Shown one piece after another: positions 11,470-22,339 of a stretch of 64,000 nucleotides of DNA. The stretch's first letter is position 1, and the number at the start of each line of letters is the position of its first letter. The notes under the pieces are model-generated. The model was not told the DNA's origin. It searched no databases and saw nothing but the letters and a program-made list of their open reading frames with translations. Source of the DNA: Actinernus sp. WN-2022 (Eukaryota > Cnidaria > Anthozoa > Actiniaria > Actinernidae); NCBI GenBank assembly GCA_030867875.1, contig JAOWCC010000577.1, positions 2,744,660 to 2,808,659 on the forward strand. The letters run 5' to 3'. Both the position numbers and the translations under genes were made by a program.

Positions 11470-12135
11470 AAATGTATAAGATGCATTTTTTTTGCAAGTA
11501 GGCATGAAGATCTTAATCCGTATTACAAATTGCTCGGGATTCTGAAGATTGAGAACATAGTAAAAATGAAAATAGCTATACTTATACATCAAATAAGAAG
11601 TCATTCTATAAATACTGAATTCCTGGTACCTGTATCTAATATACATTCTTATAATATAAGATATGCAGCCAATGACAACTTTTATAGGCCAAATGTTAGA
11701 ACTAACTATAGTAAATTCACTTTCAAATATTTTGCCTCAGAAATTTGGGAAACCATACCTTTACCCCTAAAATCTTTATCTTTTTATTCGTTTAAAAAAC
11801 AATGCAAAAAAATACTGATTAGTAGACAGAAATAATTTATCTTCATCCTTTTACTCCAGTACCTGCCAGCTTTTCTCTATTCTTCTTTTTCTTCCTCCTA
11901 TTTTGACTTTTTGTTTTCCTTTTTTCCTTTGCAACATTTATTAACACTTACTATCTGAACTAAGTCTGATTACTACACAAACATTGCGGCAGCCAACTCG
12001 AAAGCTTATGCTACTTTGGCTGCTGCACACTTACCTTTTATAACCTCTGTATGTTATTTTCTTTTCTTTATTCTGCTGTATGTTTACCCGGTATGTCTAT
12101 GTAACTAGTACTTATAAATAGTGTAAATAAAAAAT
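11470..12135 (+). pseudogene. LINE 3' end, plus strand
   Basis: From about 11,530 to 11,835 the plus strand encodes LGILKIENIVKMKIAIL, then FYRPNVRTNYSKFTFKY and IWETIPLPLKSLSFYSFKK. This is the typical C-terminal region of jockey/RTE-like LINE ORF2 proteins (an S/IWNSIP-like motif followed by SFKxxLK). It is followed by T-rich 3' UTR sequence to a TAAATAAAAAA tail near 12,130. The reverse transcriptase is absent, so it is a truncated copy. Confidence 0.65.
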
Positions 12136-12705
12136 GAATTGGGCATTTGCTACCAGCAATAAACACAGGGTGTTTTTCCTCTGTTTTCACCAAAAATATG
12201 GGAATTAAGTAAGTGAAAATACAGTCTTGGATTGGAGCTTTTGTCCTCCTGAATTGTCTACACCCTGCATTTTCACATTCCTTGGGTAAAAACATGTCAA
12301 ATTCCTAGAATGGAGAGTTGGTTGATGGCATGCTTGACAATGGTGTACTTTGGGTACTTATGTTATGGTTTCCATGCATACGAAAATGATGTCTTTTTTT
12401 GTAGAAAATATTGTGATGAGCCATGTGAGATACATTAATTGGTTGAATGTCATTCTGTATGAAAATATAGGTGTCACAGGGACGGCGCAGCCGGGGGAGG
12501 CTATAGCCCCGCCCCCCCTCCCACACTGTTTTGCCAAAACAATAGTTTGTCTAGTTACTTCTCGGTCAGTTTAAGACTATAGTTTGGTTATACCGGCTCA
12601 ATGACAATTTTTAGCTCCTTCAATGTTTTTAGCGCGGCCACTTGAAATTTCGCTCCACCGTCCTGTATCAATCTGATATATGAAGTGTGCAAAGCATTTA
12701 AAAAT

Positions 12706-13024
12706 GTGATCTCTCTCAATTCCAAACCTGCCATTCCCATACGTGGGGCATTTTACAACTCAGTCTCTACCCTGAAGGTAGGGCATTTGCCAGCAAAGAA
12801 AACTTGGTGGGGGCGGGGGTGGCAATTATTAAAAGAGTCAAAATACCGAATTTTACATCAATGTTTATAAGAGATTTGCACTTGTTCCAAAGCCCATAGT
12901 GATCATAGTGGTAAGCTGACCCCGGCCAATTATGGAGTATTGCAATGCTCTGAATCAAATATGTCAAATACCCCACAAATTAAATGCCAGGAGGTGGCCA
13001 GATTTGGAATTGAGAGACATATCA
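12706..13024. repeat. Inverted-repeat element of the CAATTCCAAACC family
   Basis: The ends CTCTCTCAATTCCAAACCTG (from about 12,711) and CAGATTTGGAATTGAGAGACAT near 13,000-13,020 are inverted relatives of each other and of the 486-1,130 element. The interior shows the same GC-rich CAAATGCCC-like words. Non-coding. Confidence 0.55.
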
Positions 13025-13858
13025 TAACCGGGGCGTAGCGTGCATTTTTCGCGGTGTACCGGCACGAGAGATTTCAGCGAGTGCCTCAGGCGCTCGATAC
13101 TAGTGGTGTTAACAGCAATAAAGTACTCACATCTACATCCTGTCTCTCGCAAAGGGGCTCCAGTGATAATGAGTTTTGTATGGGCCATACATAAGCCTTT
13201 GCCTAGAGAAGGGAATATTTCAAAAACACAACGTTGTATCCCCATGGGGGAATTCCGATGAATTCCAAAATTTTGGACGATCCACCCACCGTACGCATAA
13301 CTTCGAATCCTCCGGCTTTTTCCAATGGTCACATGCTCTGAATCACCATCTTTTTGAAAGATAATGTCTCGTTCTACCAGTCCAGCTAATCCGTGCTCTA
13401 TCTTTTCCTTCGACGACGGCACATTCACACTACTTTTATGTGCAAGTAGGAAAAACTTGTGTGTCCAAGTATTTCGCATGGGGATAAATGAAACGTTTGT
13501 ACTGTGGGTCCTGTGCCTCTTTGCTGTTGATGCGCATGCAGCCCTGGATGATGAGTAAGACGATGGTACGGTACATGGTGTGTAGCCAAAACGTTTACCA
13601 TGTTCTTCGAGTGGAGATAGGACTCGATCCCGGGGGGAGGGGTACTCCCTTATATGGCCTATACGGGTATGTGCCTCGGGATAGTGTATGGTTTTTGAGC
13701 TGCCGAGGTCTGGGATAGGGTATCCTTTTTACGGTTTTGGTCTGGAAAAGGGTATGGATTTTGATATACTTGTCGTTGGCGCCATGCTTAGCACTCTATC
13801 GACCGGCACACTACAGCTTAAAATACCATATTAAAACAAAACAACGGCTTTCGTAGTG
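13025..13858. other. Unresolved sequence, possibly a decayed gene fragment
   Basis: A 171-codon minus-strand frame covers 12,964-13,479 but its last part runs into the adjacent repeat, and it has no motif I recognise. 13,620-13,760 carries a GGGGGGAGGGGTACTCCC-type repeat word. No gene is called. Confidence 0.3.
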
Positions 13859-14222
13859 TAATTACTCGGGCTGCCTGTGGCAGCACCGAGTCTTAAAATG
13901 CAAGTCGTTCTTTTTTTCTTTTTTTTTATTCCGTGTAGCAAGCTTTCTGCGCATGCGTTAAAGGTCAAATTCACACCAATCAGATTACACTGTGCTGGTC
14001 ACGCAACAATCGCCAGGTTAATTTATTTACATAATTTAATACAGTAAAGCAAGATGGCGGAGGACCCGCGAGCAACTTTCTCTCTAACTTGGAGTCTCAT
14101 CTCTCAAATATAAGCCAGTTTAATGTTTTATTTAACTTCACTGGTGCGAAAGCCTTCCAACAGGCTCAGGATATTTCAACTGGCGCTATTGTCGGAGCCG
14201 AAGGACCGCGTTTTTTACCCAG

Positions 14223-14411
14223 ATGGCCAGTGAAGCAAAGGGGCCAGGATCCGGAAAGCTAAAATTCGAAGAAATAGATATTGGAATCTATAAGCCATCG
14301 GCTCGCTGTGCTGCATTTAAAACATCCGAGAAGAACATCTTATTTCGGGTGAAGGCACTTCAAGACCAATATTATGAGTCTCTTAAAAACTGTCAGAGAT
14401 TTAAATTTACC
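14223..14411 (+). CDS. Putative first coding exon of an unidentified gene, left-arm copy
   Basis: The 63-codon frame starts with ATG (MASEAKGPGSGKLKFEE...) and ends at ...FKFT directly before a canonical donor GTAAGT at 14,412. The same exon, 75 codons long, lies inverted at 20,936-21,160 with about 12 extra residues near the N-terminus and a few substitutions, and both stay open. That suggests recent duplication or constraint. I do not recognise the protein. It is charged, with no membrane segment, and reads SARCAAFKTSE and QDQYYESLKNCQR. No following exon was found between the arms. Confidence 0.4.
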
Positions 14412-14480
14412 GTAAGTTGGATCAGAGAGCATTGAGATCAAGTTATTTCGTTCTAGCGAGGATATTGACCTAGCGGAAAC

Positions 14481-15440
14481 CTAAAATACACATGATATTC
14501 ACCGTAATGCTCTTAGAGCAGTATAATGCTTACTGATAGGTGAAAAGAATAACGTGGCAACAGGTTAAAGTCAGTTGGAGTTTATTTTAACTTGCCGGTC
14601 GAATCAGGAACTGTCCCCTCAAGCTTTGTATTGTGAAGTCTCGAATCAGGAAATGACCTAAAATACACACCGGCTATTCTGAAGCGTAGAATCAGGAAAT
14701 AACTTTGAAATTAAGGCACGTTATTCTTGCTGAGGAGAATAAAGTGAGTTAAAATTAAATGTTAAACTCCAATCCAAATGCGGGACACATATAAGTATAT
14801 CGTTTCCTTTGTAGGTAACAATACATGCAAGGTTTCAAAATTAAGTTAGGAGCATTTAAGCGATTCGCTGCGCTTCTGATCTGAGTTGGTGAGGTCAATC
14901 GACCGTGAAACAGTAAGCACCGAGATAAATACACTAAGCAGTGGAACTGGAAGATATATCGCAGAGTTATACAAGGTTAGATACCAATGTGATGATATTT
15001 AGGTAAATCATCTTCACATTTAGCCCTTACGTCGATTTTAGAGCACAATTGAAGTTTTCAAGGCTAACCCCCCCGGTTTTGAATCAGTAAATGCCCGAAT
15101 CAGGAAACAGCCGAATCAGGAAATGCGAATCAGTAACCAGCTTCACCCTGGTACTTTGCCTCCAAATATAATGTAACGATTTGTTGCTTCGGAAAGGCTT
15201 TCACAACATAAGAGGCACTTGAGAAGCAAATGGATGGAGATATATAATATAGGCAAGGCTTTTATTTTGGTCGGCATAATCTCAAATAAATATTTCTCAC
15301 GAACTCTTACTACCGCTGTGACAGTTTTATTTGCATAAATTAAATTGTTAATCCGCCTTGACGACACTGTACGGCATTTCAGAGTCTCTCTCGGGAGGAA
15401 CGAACCAGAGGAGACGGCTGAAATTCAGGCTATTTAATTA
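14481..15440. other. Non-coding interior of the foldback element
   Basis: Contains scattered repeats of the word GAATCAGGAAATG (for example near 14,650, 14,690 and 15,090-15,130) and AT-rich filler. No gene-like frame. Confidence 0.5.
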
Positions 15441-16603
15441 CCTCTGAATTTGGCAGGTTCACTCGGCTTTCAAGCCAGGCCTCTACAAATGTGCACAATC
15501 CTTATCCTGGAAGTCCTCGAAGACACGTACGTTCGCCATTTCGACGCGAGCGAAAATGTTCGACGAGCATCCCTACCCCTTTTATATGGGAGTCACCCCC
15601 CGGGGCGAATTTGTAGACGGATATTATGTTTTTTTAAACACCGATCAAATGCCACACCCCCTACCCCCACTGTTTGTCAAATGCCCGCCCCTGAGGGCCT
15701 AGATACTCGTCAAATTCCCCACCCTCGGAAGCAAGCCTCTGATCAAATGCCCGGGGGTGGCCCGGGGGTGGCCCGGGGGGATGCACGGGTTTGGAATTGA
15801 CTGATACATAATAAAACATAATAAGAAATATAATTATGAGGTGGGTCCTGAAAAAAAACCGTAGGGTTATCTTAAGCCAGGACCACTTCAGACGGAATTA
15901 AATCATTGGAAAAACTATCAGCTAGGTAGATATTAAACTGTATACTTTATAATTAAACATATAGAAGAGAGGAAGTATCAGTCAATTCCAAACCCGTGCA
16001 TCCCCCCCGGCCCACCCTCGGGCATTTGATCAGAGGCTTGCTCCCGAGGGTGGGGAATTTGACGAATATCTAGGCCCTCAGGGGCGGGCATTTGACAATC
16101 AGTGGGGGTGGGGCATTTGATCGGTGTTCAAAAAATACATTCTACCCGTCTACAAATTCGCCCCGGGGGGTGACTCCCATATCAAAGGGGTAGGGATGCT
16201 CGTCGAACATTTTCGATTTGACCCCTAAGAGGTACTAAAATGGGCGTAGCTCAAGCTTATTTTGACTCCTAAAAGATAATAAAATGTAAATTGATAACAG
16301 TTTTTTTGTTCAATTGATACCCGACCCCTAAAAGGTACCGCTTTACATAGAAATATCTGTGTTTGATGGTGGATACCCTAAGTGGTACCAAACTCCTGAT
16401 TTTGACCCCTAAAAGGTACGACGAGCATCCATGTACCCCTCACATAAGGGAGTCCCCCCTCCCCCCCAAAAAAAACGGGAAATTCGCATCGCTCGCGTCG
16501 AAATGGCGAACGTACGTGTCTTCGAGGAATTCCAGGATAATGATTGCGCATTTGTAGAGGCTTGATAGAGTAAACCTGCCACGGCTTTCAGAGGTAAATT
16601 GCT
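15441..16603. repeat. Inverted repeat around CAATTCCAAACC ends
   Basis: Sequence at 15,441-15,808 recurs inverted within 15,978-16,603. CCTCTGAA...GGCAGGTT at the outer left matches the outer right, TTCGCCATTTCGACGCGAGCG pairs with its complement near 16,490, and the GC-rich CATTTGATC/CAAATGCCC words pair across the centre. The two inner ends both carry GTATCAGTCAATTCCAAACC in opposite orientation, so this is probably two copies of the family placed head to head. Non-coding. Confidence 0.6.
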
Positions 16604-16730
16604 TATGTTTAAACCTATAAACGTTTTGCTTCATGAACTTTGTCCGACTGCGTGATATTAAGTGCGTGACAAGATTTGTGATAAGTTGAATTTGCTGCGA
16701 CCCTCGACAGCCCGCGAGTTAAAATCTTAA

Positions 16731-16900
16731 CAAGAGCCCATCTGGGCTTTCACTCGGGCCACATGAGATTGAAGATGAAATACACTTTCATTTGAAATCC
16801 TCTTAGTAATAACCAAAGGGAAGAATTATTAGCAGTCTTTAGGAGTGGCCGGTAGCGCGGTGACTTTCATTCTCTGCTCCCCTAGTATATATATACATGT
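16731..16900. repeat. Dispersed direct repeat beginning AAGAGCCCATCTGGGCT
   Basis: About 170 bp repeated nearly identically at 20,297-20,470, with a third shorter copy at 18,829-18,900. Each begins with a small hairpin (AGCCCATCTGGGCT) followed by TTCACTCGGGCCACATGAG. Likely a mobile-element terminus. No coding potential. Confidence 0.6.
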
Positions 16901-17149
16901 ATGTAATTTAATATTTTTGTTTTCTCGTATGTCAATTAAAGTAGTTGATCTTTTATTGAAAACACTACTTATTCATGTGTGTATATGTATGTTCAGACTA
17001 CTATCGTGCAGCTAGCTAGAGTCTTGAGATATCTGTCAGCAACTCGCAGCTAGTTAATAAATTAGTACTGTTCAGACCTAGTAACTTAGTAGGTTTTACT
17101 TTTTGTTTTTCCCTCTTCTGGTTTGTTTCTATCTCTAAAGAGGGCATGA

Positions 17150-17365
17150 ATGGGGTTAACTGACTACTGACAAACAGCCTTAAAAATAACTGACAACTGA
17201 CAAATGACGATTTTTTTAGTGACAACTGACAACCGAAAAATAACTGACAACTGACAAATTTGGTTTTTGTGGGTCAAACATTGTAAATTTTCTCTAGTAA
17301 TGATTAACTAGGGCTAACTGACAACTGACAAATGGCCAAAATTTTAACTGACAACTGACATGTAG
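17150..17365. repeat. Degenerate ACTGACAA repeat
   Basis: The word AACTGACAACTGACAAAT recurs irregularly about eight times. No gene is supported. Confidence 0.7.
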
Positions 17366-18267
17366 ACCCCCCCCATTCAGACCCTCTCTAAAAGATAGAA
17401 ATTTGGTCTATAACTGCCCTTGGCGCAATTGTTTCGTAATCGCAAATAATTGACCGCCAAAGTGCTCAATTGAAATTTCAACCAAAATATTAAAACTGTG
17501 CGAAAAACTGCTACTGACTGGTGTTTGGCGATCCTCGTTATCCATGATGGCTCAATTGACGTACAATACACCCGGTAGTTGTCGTGGTAAGAGAAATTAC
17601 CTTGGAGCGAGTAGTGAACGTGGTCGTAGCGAGAGCTAGAAGTCGGCTAGATCGGATGATAACACTGACTTGACATTTGTGTACATTTCAAAACCTTAAA
17701 ATAACTAAAATCTGTCATCGATGGGCTTTTAGCGCGCTAGATTCTATTCAAGCTACCTCGCTAGGTAGCTTGGAACTTCAAAGTATTTCACCGACCACTA
17801 GCTAGCTAATCACCAGAGCAGAAAAACTGTTCAGACTAAAGAAGCTCGCTACCTCCTGTGGTTAGCTAGCTAGATTTACTAGCCTGAACACGGCCACACG
17901 TTTACAATTTAGTCTGCAGGTCCGATAAAACTGCAGGTTCCAGTCGTAAACAGTCCGAGTTTGACCAAAGTGAAACGATCGAGCTGCTCGCGTCCGTAGA
18001 TATATATTTCTTCGTTTGCACTTTTGACATGATATAATTCTTCAAATGGCACCATTGTTTTATTTCTTATGTTTAATAATACAGTTCTCAGCTGTAAAAA
18101 AAATAGAACATTCTATGGAAGATTTCTTGTCCTAAAGTTTGGAAACGTAACACATGCATTTGACGCTAGAAAGTTCAGTACTCGCGGAAGTACGCAAGGT
18201 CAATTTACTAGTGGCAGTTTACTAGTTTGCACTATCGGCTGTTATGGAATGGAAACATACTTTCACA

Positions 18268-18820
18268 GCTTAATATGTATGTCGATTGGTCAGAAGGATA
18301 TCTTGTTTAAATGCTACGGTCCTTTCGGCATCAGGACATTTTTAAACGGGAGTTTTCGTACAGTATTTCAAGCTATGCTGTAGTGCGAGTTCAGTTACGC
18401 CACAAATGTCGGTGAAACTAATACCGTGTTCATTATTATCGGTTTTCTCTATGGGTTCTCATGTATTCAATAATTACTTCTGGAGCTTCATATTTATGTC
18501 GATTGGTCACAATGATTTCCTCTTTCAGTTTTTCCCTTTAGTTTGGACATTAGGGATATATCCTTGGAGATTTCGTACAGTTTAGCGACCGTTGTGTCGA
18601 AAGTAGAAACGTTCGTTTGTCATGAAAGTGCGTAAACAAACTGTCACAAGCGGTTTCATAGCAGCTCGATGTTTGACTCCCATATAGTCGATGATAACTT
18701 ATATAGCTTCATATGTACGTCGATTTCTCACAAGGATTTCCTCTTTCAGTTTTTCCCGTTAGTTTGGATATTAGGGATTTATTCTTGGAGATTTCGTACA
18801 GTTTAGCGACTGTGTGTTGA
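18268..18820. repeat. Tandem repeat of about 220 bp, three diverged units
   Basis: Units starting near 18,268, 18,487 and 18,704 each contain a TATGT(C)GATT-like word, then CACAAGGATTTCCTC-like words, then a GGAGATTTCGTACAGTTTAGCGAC-like segment in the last two. They explain the small open frames here. Confidence 0.6.
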
Positions 18821-18899
18821 AAGTAGAAAAGAGCCCATCTGGCCTTTCACTCGGGCCACATGAGATAATTTGAAGATGAAATACACTTTCATTTGAATT

Positions 18900-20140
18900 T
18901 GATTGAAAATAGATCAAAAACTCGGGGAAATGTCCGGCTAAAACTGTATGAATAAATGTGAAATGAAACATAAATTTCATAGCAAGAAAAACATGTAATT
19001 CCTAATTAGAAAGCTCTTCTAAGTCCGCTTCTCAAATTCACAGACTGTTTTACAAAAACATTTGGGCTTATCGACACAAGAGTTCAGTTGACCTTTCAAA
19101 TAATTTATTCTGAGGTACGCATACTCTAAATCACAGAGATGTTAAATAAAGCGATAATTAGAAGAAAAAGTACATTAACAGACAAACTGAGAGGAAATGT
19201 ATTCAAATCTAAAAGAGTTTACAGTACTTACGTAACTGAATCTTTCGTTTTGGTTCTTGTTTTAGTGTTGTTGAAAGCATTCCACCTTCGTGCACATATG
19301 CACTGAATCGGAATGAAAGTCGAAGCCTACCTCGAACTTAACTTTCAGCTAACCTGTTTCCTTTCATTCCACAATGAATAATAATCTCATAAAGTAAGCC
19401 CGTAGCTTTCAATAAATTTGCCAGTGTCTGAATGAAACAGCTAGATCTTTTCCAATTTCTCTCACGAGTCACGGCAGAAGACAGTCTCAAAGAACTTGAA
19501 TTTTGATTCTCTTCACAGTAACGTAATTTAACGTATCCGATCAATTCCTCTCTCTTTGCTGGCAGTTCATGCTTCTTGTTCGTGTAGTTGCCCCACTGAG
19601 CCGTAACCAGAAAACGAGCACAGCATTTCAGTTGGCATACACTGCGTACTAGCCTCTTCCGCAGGCATCTCTAATAGGAACCGACCGACCGGGCCCGGGT
19701 TTCCTGTGTGAAGCGCCGATCTCTTTTCTTCACCTGCCACAGGGAGCCCATAATCTGATTTCCTCAAAAATTAGAGATGCCTGTGGAGGAGGCTAACTGC
19801 GTACATCTGCTTAACTAATTAGATTTGTAAAAATCTTAGCGGATCATGTAAATATTCCGCTTGGCTCAAATATGAGGGTTTCTGCCGTCAAAGTTCATTT
19901 TTTGTTTCAGTTTTCCCCATATTAGCAGACTTGTATAATGTCTCGAGCTCTCCGAATCCAGTAGAAAGACTCTGGTTATTCTGTCGTAAAACATGGACCT
20001 GACCCAAATTTAGGTTGTATTGCATAATTGCCCACGATGGAATAGATTTCTGACAATGACTATTTGAAATTGATATCTCCTTGTCTCGCCTAGTCTGAGC
20101 TTTGAACTTTCTTATCTGAGCGCGCCTGAGGAAATCTAAC
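18900..20140. other. No recognisable gene
   Basis: AT-rich interior of the foldback element. A short inverted pair (GCAGGCATCTCTAA near 19,660 and TTAGAGATGCCTG near 19,770) brackets a GGGCCCGGG word. No coding motif. Confidence 0.5.
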
Positions 20141-20935
20141 CTTTGTTTGCGTGACCAGCACAGTGCAATCTGATTGGTTCGAATTTGACCTTTAACGCAT
20201 GCGCAGAAGCCGTCTGACATGAAATAAAAAAATAATTAAAAATAATAACGACTTGCATTTTAAGACTCGGTGCTGCCACAGGCAGCCCGAGTAACAAGAG
20301 CCCATCTGGGCTTTCACTCGGGCCACATGAGATTGAAGATGTAATACACTTTCATTTGAAATCCTCTTAGTAATAACCAAAGGGAAGAATTATTAGCTGA
20401 ATTTAGCAGTCTTTAGTGGCCGGTAGCGCGGTGACTTTCATTCTCTGCTCCCCTAGTATATATGTAATCTAATAGTTTTGTTTTTCTCGTATGTTGACCT
20501 TTTAATTTAAACACTACTTATTCGTTTAACACACTGCATTTGAGCAGGCATATATTCATTGTTTGGAACCCGAGAATTAACCGTACTACCGTACTTCATG
20601 GTCCCTTTCTTTAGTAGTGGGTTGTCGGTCAGGTGATTGTAAACTCTCGTCATTTAGCACAGAAAATGTATTCTGATGAATAGGGATCGGGTTGTCATGT
20701 AAGAAAGATGGCTCTTGAACAAACTGATAAGCTTCAGTAGGCCAGGTTCTCTACTTTCATCTGTAATCTGGGAAACTCAATCTTTGCCCATGTCTTGGCA
20801 CATAACTATTCCTGTTGTTAAGTATACGTGGATGATTATAAGTAAAATCCTTCGACAGCTTGTACCGTTTCCGCTAGGTCAATATCCTCGCTGGAACGAA
20901 ATAACTTGATCTCAATACTCTTTGAACCAACTTAC

Positions 20936-21160
20936 GGTAAATTTAGATCTCTGACAGTTTTTAAGAGACTCGTAATATTGGTCTTGAAGTGCCTTCACCC
21001 AAAATAAGATGTTCTCCTCGGATGTTTTAAATGCTGCACAGCGAGCTGATGGCTTATAGATTCCAATATCTATTTCTTCGAATTTTAGCTTTCCGGATCC
21101 TGGCCCCAGTTCACTGGCTTCAGGTCGTCGTACGGTGTCGTATATAAAATCACTGGCCAT
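20936..21160 (-). CDS. Putative first coding exon of an unidentified gene, right-arm copy
   Basis: Inverted duplicate of the exon at 14,223-14,411. The frame starts MASDFIYDTVRRPEASELG and joins the shared GPGSGKLKFEEIDIGIYK segment, ending at the same GTAAG donor. It is 75 codons. The two copies differ at several residues (for example SEEN/SEKN and LFWV/LFRV). Function unknown. Confidence 0.4.
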
Positions 21161-21453
21161 CTGGGTAAAAAACGCGGTCCTTCGGCGCCGACAATAGCGC
21201 CAGTTGAAATATCCTGAGCCTGTTGGAAGGCTTTCGCACGAGTGAAGTTAAATAAAACATTAAACCGCCATCTTGCTTTACTGTATTGAATTATGTAAAT
21301 AAATTAACCTGGCGATTGTTGCGTGACCAGCACAGTGCAATCTGATTGGTGTGAATTTGACCTTTAACGCATTTTGCGACACCCAACAAAAAAAGAAAGA
21401 AAAGAAGAACGACTTGCATTTTAAGACTCGGTGCTGCCACAGGCAGCCCGAGT

Positions 21454-22339
21454 AATTATTATATCGGTAAAAGACGGGCCGATTGGTGCCTGTTGCATAT
21501 ACTTTATATACCAACTAACATAAGCTAACATATTCAATTTCAAACCATTAATACGTTTATTATAAAGTATATAACTGAAACCTGAGAACGATCGAGCCGG
21601 TAGAAATGATTGCATATGTTCTCATCCCTGACCGTTCACCGTCGGTGTGTCCTGTGAATTGCTTGAGTCGGAGATTCTGAATAAAACAATGATTTCATTT
21701 ATTTGTCAATAGTCTTTGCCTTGTAAAATTTTCTGATCCGGTCCCCGATGGTGTGGCATTTGAACAGCCTGGATGAAAAACTGGTGGGGCATTATATTTG
21801 AAGAGATTTTCTGCCTTGCTAGTGGGGCATTTGATCGAATTTTTTTCAAAATGTTCAAATGCCCGTGGGTGGCCCGGCGGGGTCCCGGTGGGGTCATGCA
21901 CGGGTTTGGAATTGACTGATACATAACCTGGCTCAGCTTTGTTTAGGTTGAACCACGCTCACAAAAGGAGATTCTGGTACCTTTTAGGGACACAGGCAGA
22001 GCAATCCAGACTAGAAAACACTTTTCAGACTGAGCCTTTTGCTGCGTTGTGTCAGCGGTATCTCCCATTGTGACGTCACACCATCAAAATGGCGGTCGGT
22101 TGCGATGGACGCGATGTGAATTCGAAGAAGAGAGCCGAGAAAATCAGCCGACTTATTGGCTTTAGAAGTACTTTTACCTCAGTATTAACAACTAGGGACA
22201 TGGACTGATGCATCGATACTCCAAGGAAGGGATTTCATTGCTGTGAAAATTATAAACGTGAGGTAAATTACTAAATAATCTTCAATGTTCAATGTACTTC
22301 ACCAAGAACCGTTATTATGTTTTGTCTTGTTTTTACATA
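21454..22339. repeat. Spacer with one GC-rich repeat end
   Basis: About 21,740-21,925 carries the CAAATGCCC...GCACGGGTTTGGAATTGACTGATAC end of the CAATTCCAAACC family. The remainder has no gene-like structure. Confidence 0.5.

Larger units (their letters stand above)
13859..21453. mobile_element. 7.6-kb foldback element with about 600-bp inverted arms
   Basis: The left arm (13,859-14,480) and right arm (20,867-21,453) are inverted copies over about 600 bp. Each ends with TAATTACTCGGGCTGCCTG, which with CAGCACCGAGT folds into a terminal hairpin. A third copy of the terminus lies in right-arm orientation at about 20,145-20,295. Each arm carries a copy of the same short coding exon followed by a splice donor. 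The interior contains further repeats (15,441-16,603; 16,731-16,900; 18,268-18,820). No transposase is visible. It could instead be an inverted segmental duplication of a gene's 5' end. Confidence 0.55.

Noticed and set aside
12964..13479. 171-codon minus-strand frame as a gene
   Set aside because: No recognisable motif, it runs into a dispersed repeat end, and has no splice or promoter support. Kept only as unresolved sequence.
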